Source: SKLM01 sp964514285 (GTDB lineage Bacteria > Chloroflexota > Anaerolineae > B4-G1). From it: 26,590 nucleotides of DNA. The stretch lies in assembly GCA_964514285.1 (NCBI GenBank), contig CAZEQC010000047.1, positions 1 to 26,590 of the forward strand, written 5' to 3'. A model generated the notes under the pieces. That model did no database searches and was not told where the DNA came from. It saw only the letters and a program-made list of their open reading frames with translations. The position numbers and the translations under genes are program-made. Shown in pieces: positions 22,353-26,590 of this stretch; positions within the stretch are counted from its first letter, which is position 1, and every line of letters begins with the position of its first letter.

Positions 22353-24727
22353 CCGACCAGGAGAGACATCGCAGCGCCACCCAGACATCGACTGGAAGGC
22401 CGGTTGACGCAGCCCTGGTCATCCTGGTGTTAATCTACCTGCTTCTGGGCATCATCTACTCCGTCAGCCTGCCTATCCTGGAGGCTCCGGATGAGATGTG
22501 GCACTACGCCTACGTGCGCTACCTGGTCAGAGAGCGTCAACTCCCGCCCTGGGATACCGAGTCTCCTGTGGGGCAAGAGAGCTCTCAGCCCCCCCTCTAC
22601 TACGCCGCGGCAGCTTTGGCAACAGCGGGGATAGATGCTTCGCGCCCAAGCACCTTTCTCGACCGCAACCCACACTGGGGCTACGCCTCTGCCGGCACAG
22701 TCAACGACAACAAGAATTTGTTCTTCCATCGGAGAGAAGGAGCGGAGACCTTCCCCTGGCAGGACACGGCGCTGGCCGTGCACGTGGCGCGGCTGACAAA
22801 CCTCGCTTTTGGCGCCCTGGCCGTCGTGTTCACCTACCTGCTGACGCGTGAGATCTTCCCGAGACGTCCAGTCCTGATCGCCTCTGCTGCAGCTGTGGTG
22901 GCCTTCAGCCCCCAATTCCTCTTCATCAGCGCCGCCGTCAACAACGATACGGCGACCAGCGCTTTCTCCACGCTTACCCTGTGGTTGCTTGTGCGCGGCC
23001 TGCAGCGCGGGATCACACCACGCCGCGCCGTGATCCTGGGCGGGGCAGTAGGCCTGGCCACCCTCTCCAAGGTCAGCGCCCTGGCACTTGTGCCCCTGAC
23101 ACTCGTCGCCATCGGCCTTCGCAGCTGGTTCATCAGGAGTCAGCGGGAGAGAGGTACAGCAAGCGGCTCCAGCAATCGTGAGAGGCCCCGCCTGCGTGAG
23201 ACCGTCCTTTATGGGTCGTTGTTCCTCGCCGTGGTTCTCGCTGTCAGCGGCTGGTGGTACATGCGGAACGCGGCACTCTATGGCGACCCCTTTGGCTTTG
23301 GGACGCATCTGGAGACCTGGTGGGCTCACGAGGAGCCGTTATCTCTCGCCCACGTCTGGACTCAGCTCCCCAGTATTGAGCTATCATACTGGGCCGCTTT
23401 CGGCTGGGGCAACATCCATCTACCACGAATCTTCTACATCGTGATGCGGATCGCCGCACGGCTCGCCTTCGCGGGGCTGATAGCGGGGACGGTCCGAGCA
23501 TGGCAAGCCCAAGGCCATCTCGATCCTCGTAGCTGGTCTATGGCGCTGCTGGCGCTCTGGTTCTTGATAGTGTTTGCCGCACTTCTGCGGTGGATGCAGC
23601 TGGTCGAAGCGGCCCTAGGAAGGCTTCTCTTTCCTGCTATCGGGGCTATCGCTGTGCTGACAACGGCGGGCCTGACCGAACTCTCCCTGCAGCTGACGCG
23701 CGTTCGATCGCGTCCGCCGAGGGTTGAACGACGCACAGCACGGGTCACGCTGATGGTATTCGCAGGATGGCTTTTCTTTGCGGCAGTCGCTTCTCCCTTC
23801 GCTGCTATCAAGCCAGCGTATGCCCGACCGCCGCTGCTCTCTGACGAGGAGATAGCGTCCCGCACCACCCCAATGACCATCCGCTTCGGAGAGAGCCTAC
23901 AGCTTGTGGGGTTCAACCTGGAACCGGAGAGCGCACAGCCAGGCGAGGAGGTCTCCACCACCCTTTGCTGGAAAGCCTTAGCCCCGATGTCGAAGAACTA
24001 TGCTTACTTCGTGCACCTTCTCGGCCCAAACGACATTATCGTAGGTGCACGGGATACCCACCCCGGACTGGGCCGCTTCCCGACCAGTCATTGGAAGCCC
24101 GACGTCTCTTTCTGCGATACCGTTCGAGTTCCAGTGGAAGAGAACGTGTCGGTCCCCGCGGTCCACGACGTGGAGATTGGCTGGTACAATCCGGAGACCG
24201 ATCAACGCCTTCCAGCCTACGGCGCCGAGGGAACACCGATAGAGCTGGTCACCGTGGGAACGATTGAGATCGTCTCCGGGGAACCCATCAGCGTCGAGGT
24301 CCCAAACCGTGTGAACGCCGAGATAGGAGACAGCCTGAGGTTATTGGGTTACGGGGTAGACGATGGGAGGCTCCGAGTCGCTGCGGGACAGGCCATGAGC
24401 GTCACCCTGTATTGGAAGGCTCACTCGTCGCCAGCCGCAAACTACACGGTCTTTGTTCACCTGACGGATTCATCTCTTTCGCCATATACTCAGGATGACG
24501 GTCAGCCTCGAGATGGCACCTACCCAACGTCCTATTGGGACGCGGGGCAAGTAGTAACCGACACCCACGTCCTCTTCGTACCGGATGACCTACCACCAGG
24601 CCGTTACGATCTCGTTTCGGGGATGTACGTGCTGGAGACGGGCGAAAGACTAGCAGCCTTCGACGCAAGCGGTGAGCGACTGCCTGCCGACGCCGTGCCG
24701 TTGACGGAGGTCAACATCCTGCCATGA
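22349..24727 (+). CDS. GT-C (GT39/DUF2142-like) membrane glycosyltransferase with two beta-sandwich modules, array gene 5
   Basis: A 792-residue paralogue of array gene 3. It shares LEAPDEMWHY (D48, E49), PPLYYAAAAL, DNKNLFFHRREG and PQFLFISAAVNNDT. TM helices lie at ~20-480. Module 1 (~507-645) has LQLVGFNL, YFVHLLGPND, RDTHPGLGRFPTSHW; module 2 (~653-791) has LRLLGYGV, MSVTLYWKA, NYTVFVHL, QDDGQPRDGTYPTSYW, LVSGMYVLETGERL. Each module resembles the module at the same position in gene 3 more than its neighbour. The ATG overlaps the previous stop and has GGAG eight bases upstream. The stop overlaps the next ATG (ATGA). Confidence 0.85.
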   Translation: MTDQERHRSATQTSTGRPVDAALVILVLIYLLLGIIYSVSLPILEAPDEMWHYAYVRYLVRERQLPPWDTESPVGQESSQPPLYYAAAALATAGIDASRPSTFLDRNPHWGYASAGTVNDNKNLFFHRREGAETFPWQDTALAVHVARLTNLAFGALAVVFTYLLTREIFPRRPVLIASAAAVVAFSPQFLFISAAVNNDTATSAFSTLTLWLLVRGLQRGITPRRAVILGGAVGLATLSKVSALALVPLTLVAIGLRSWFIRSQRERGTASGSSNRERPRLRETVLYGSLFLAVVLAVSGWWYMRNAALYGDPFGFGTHLETWWAHEEPLSLAHVWTQLPSIELSYWAAFGWGNIHLPRIFYIVMRIAARLAFAGLIAGTVRAWQAQGHLDPRSWSMALLALWFLIVFAALLRWMQLVEAALGRLLFPAIGAIAVLTTAGLTELSLQLTRVRSRPPRVERRTARVTLMVFAGWLFFAAVASPFAAIKPAYARPPLLSDEEIASRTTPMTIRFGESLQLVGFNLEPESAQPGEEVSTTLCWKALAPMSKNYAYFVHLLGPNDIIVGARDTHPGLGRFPTSHWKPDVSFCDTVRVPVEENVSVPAVHDVEIGWYNPETDQRLPAYGAEGTPIELVTVGTIEIVSGEPISVEVPNRVNAEIGDSLRLLGYGVDDGRLRVAAGQAMSVTLYWKAHSSPAANYTVFVHLTDSSLSPYTQDDGQPRDGTYPTSYWDAGQVVTDTHVLFVPDDLPPGRYDLVSGMYVLETGERLAAFDASGERLPADAVPLTEVNILP
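24700..24715 (+). promoter_or_regulatory. Hairpin presenting a GGAG loop before array gene 6
   Basis: GTTGAC-GGAG-GTCAAC is a perfect 6-bp stem with a GGAG tetraloop, ending eight bases before the ATG at 24724, inside the 3' end of gene 5. The only Shine-Dalgarno-like bases near that start lie in this loop. It may be coincidental. Confidence 0.2.
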
Positions 24728-26590
24728 AGAAGCTCCTGAGCGGGGGAGAGGAGGGCCTTCGGACGCAGCTAACGCCCAGACGGGCACGATGGATAGCGTG
24801 GACCTTGCTGCTCCTAGCCTTCGCTCTGCGCACCCATGCGTTAGGGCGACACGAGTTGGCCTTCGATGAAGTGGCGAGTTTCTTCATCGCCAACCGCGGT
24901 CCTCTCCAGCTGCTGGACTATATACGTGGGGCCATTCGCGAACACCCGCCTCTGTATTACCTCCTTCTGTCCTTATGGATGCCGTTAGTCGGTAGGAGCG
25001 AGTTCGCAATTCGCTTCCTGTCCATCATCATTGGAACAGCGACGGTTGCAACGACCTATCGACTGATGAGGCAAACCACTCACAGATGGCTGGCGCTCTT
25101 GAGCACTCTGCTCCTCGTCGTCTCCCCCTTCCACATCCGGATCTCACGAGATGCGCGGATGTATGGGCTGCTCGCGCTGTGGACCTTGCTGTCCATCTCC
25201 GCTTTCGTAGCTTTGCTGAAAAACGAGGAGGGGCGCAACCCATCCTCTTCCTCTGGATTTCTGGGGCCGGTGCTCGGCAGCACAAGGCGCTCGTCGACGG
25301 TCCAAGGAGGGGGCGTGGCGACGTGGGGGATCTTCTGGCTGGCGACTGGCTTAGGTGTGTTCACCCACTACTTCATGGCGTTCATCCTGCTGGCTGAGGA
25401 CCTGTACCTTCTCCTCAAGTGGCGTCGGTATCGAGATCTCCTGCCTCTTTGGTTGGCAATCCATGTCGCCTTGATGGGCCTCGTCGTGCCCTGGGCCCTG
25501 CTCTCCCCCGGGTTATGGGAGACGTTGATCTCTTTCTGGAATCGGGGAATAGCCTCCACCGTGCGCTGGCAAGCTCTCGCTCGGGCGCTCAACGGTCTCT
25601 ACCTGGGAGCAACGTTGCGTCCCAACTGGTACCATCTGGGGTTGTGTCTCGCCGTAACGGTGCTCGGTCTCCTGCCCTTCAGGCGAAAGGATCTATCACT
25701 ACCTTGCAGGCCAGGGCGAGGCGCCTTGTTGCACATCCTCCTGCTGGGGGTGCCGACAGCCGCTGTCGCCGCCTTGCCTGAACGGCTCAACGGTCGCTAC
25801 CTGACACCGGCGTTCCCCGCCTCCATCATCACTATGGCAGTAGGGCTGAACTGGCTCTCCGTCTTTCTAGGAGAGCACCTTCTGGCCGAGGCCGAAGCAC
25901 GTCTTCGCGTGCTTGGCGTATGCCTCTTGCCCCTGGCCTTGCTGAGTGGGATTCTCCTCGTGGACGTACAGGCCTATGCTAGCGTCTACTCCTCATCAGG
26001 AGAGAGCTTCCGTGACAAAGCGGCCTATCTTGACGCTCATGCACGACCGGGCGATGGACTGCTGCTTCATGGGCCCTGGCAGCAGCTGTTGCTGTCTTAC
26101 TATGATGTGGGATCATTAGACCACTATTCCGTCCCCTTGCGCGGACTTGAGGTGGACGCCGAGCGGCTCGACACAACACTGAAGGAGCTATTTGAGGACC
26201 ACGAACGCCTATGGGTCTCCTACGACTCGGTTGAGCCAGTGGATCCCAACTGGCTCGTCTCCCGGTGGCTGCACAGAAATGCTCATCAGATCGCGACCCG
26301 ACGAGGCTTGACCCTCTACTACCGCTCTCCAACTCGGAATCTGCCGACAGGCCTACAGGCACAGCCCGGGGAAGTCGCCCCATCAACGGAATCAACGTCA
26401 GGAGGCGATCATCGCGTCTTTTTCCCCGCCGTTGTCAAGGGCGAGGATGGATACGGGCACGTGGTGCAGACGGATGCCATGTTTGATGAGAAGCTACAGT
26501 TGCAGGGAGTGGCGATATCGAACATGGCGTTGACCAGCGGCGAGGCGGTCCTGATGCTATCCCAATGGCAGGCTTTGCAGCACATACCGC
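24724..26590 (+). CDS. GT39-family membrane glycosyltransferase, array gene 6 (cut by the window end)
   Basis: The reading frame is open from the ATG overlapping the gene 5 stop (ATGA) to the last base, 622 codons without a stop. The first loop has GRHELAFDEVASFF (D48, E49), then HPPLYYLLL, RFLSIIIGTATVATTY and ISRDARMYGLLALW, a pattern common in GT39 membrane proteins. TM helices continue to ~420, followed by a soluble region. From ~581 the shared beta-sandwich module begins (FDEKLQLQGVAISN ... LTSGEAVLMLSQWQAL) and is cut off. A low-complexity Ser-rich stretch near 165-185 interrupts the membrane domain in a loop. The C-terminus is unknown. Confidence 0.85.
   Translation, partial: MKKLLSGGEEGLRTQLTPRRARWIAWTLLLLAFALRTHALGRHELAFDEVASFFIANRGPLQLLDYIRGAIREHPPLYYLLLSLWMPLVGRSEFAIRFLSIIIGTATVATTYRLMRQTTHRWLALLSTLLLVVSPFHIRISRDARMYGLLALWTLLSISAFVALLKNEEGRNPSSSSGFLGPVLGSTRRSSTVQGGGVATWGIFWLATGLGVFTHYFMAFILLAEDLYLLLKWRRYRDLLPLWLAIHVALMGLVVPWALLSPGLWETLISFWNRGIASTVRWQALARALNGLYLGATLRPNWYHLGLCLAVTVLGLLPFRRKDLSLPCRPGRGALLHILLLGVPTAAVAALPERLNGRYLTPAFPASIITMAVGLNWLSVFLGEHLLAEAEARLRVLGVCLLPLALLSGILLVDVQAYASVYSSSGESFRDKAAYLDAHARPGDGLLLHGPWQQLLLSYYDVGSLDHYSVPLRGLEVDAERLDTTLKELFEDHERLWVSYDSVEPVDPNWLVSRWLHRNAHQIATRRGLTLYYRSPTRNLPTGLQAQPGEVAPSTESTSGGDHRVFFPAVVKGEDGYGHVVQTDAMFDEKLQLQGVAISNMALTSGEAVLMLSQWQALQHIP

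Overview
The window looks like chromosomal DNA of a moderately GC-rich bacterium. I favour Chloroflexota (Anaerolineae-like) as an inference. The grounds are the GT39-type membrane glycosyltransferases that end in a repeated beta-sandwich module, the fusion of DHH, CBS and tRNA-nucleotidyltransferase domains, a two-LysM exported protein, and frequent GTG starts. No sequence here fixes the taxon, and I saw no rRNA, tRNA, CRISPR array or recognisable insertion sequence. All convincing genes except the threonine aldolase lie on the + strand.

Left part (1-6190): a short non-coding edge; a secreted protein with two LysM domains; a perfect 14-bp inverted repeat that may terminate transcription; a minus-strand L-threonine aldolase; and a divergent intergenic region carrying two back-to-back sigma70-type promoters. 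These are followed by a large DHH/DHHA1-CBS-CBS-tRNA nucleotidyltransferase with a small one-TM protein overlapping its end. A perfect-consensus promoter then drives rpsU and a yqeY-family gene, which end at an intrinsic terminator.

Middle part (6191-10453): a housekeeping run pgpH (c-di-AMP phosphodiesterase family) - ybeY - dgkA - greA - uracil-DNA glycosylase family. The ybeY-dgkA junction is six copies of an 11-bp tandem repeat that places TAG stops in all three frames. The ybeY product has Asp where the third metal-ligand His is expected.

Right part (10476-26590, running off the edge): a lipoprotein with a jelly-roll and a six-hairpin glycosidase-like domain, then six consecutive large polytopic GT-C (GT39/PMT_2-like) proteins. 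The last one is cut by the window end but is open through it. Within the two blocks (13295-17568 and 17722-end) the genes overlap by 4 bp (GTGA or ATGA), implying translational coupling. The second block has its own candidate promoter and a structured 5' leader that can fold as a hairpin plus pseudoknot. All six proteins end in, or enter, the same roughly 130-residue beta-sandwich module, giving eight copies in about 12 kb. Two of the proteins carry it twice. This tandem, module-bearing glycosyltransferase array with an adjacent surface glycosidase-like lipoprotein is the best candidate for an undescribed system; its substrate cannot be read from the sequence.
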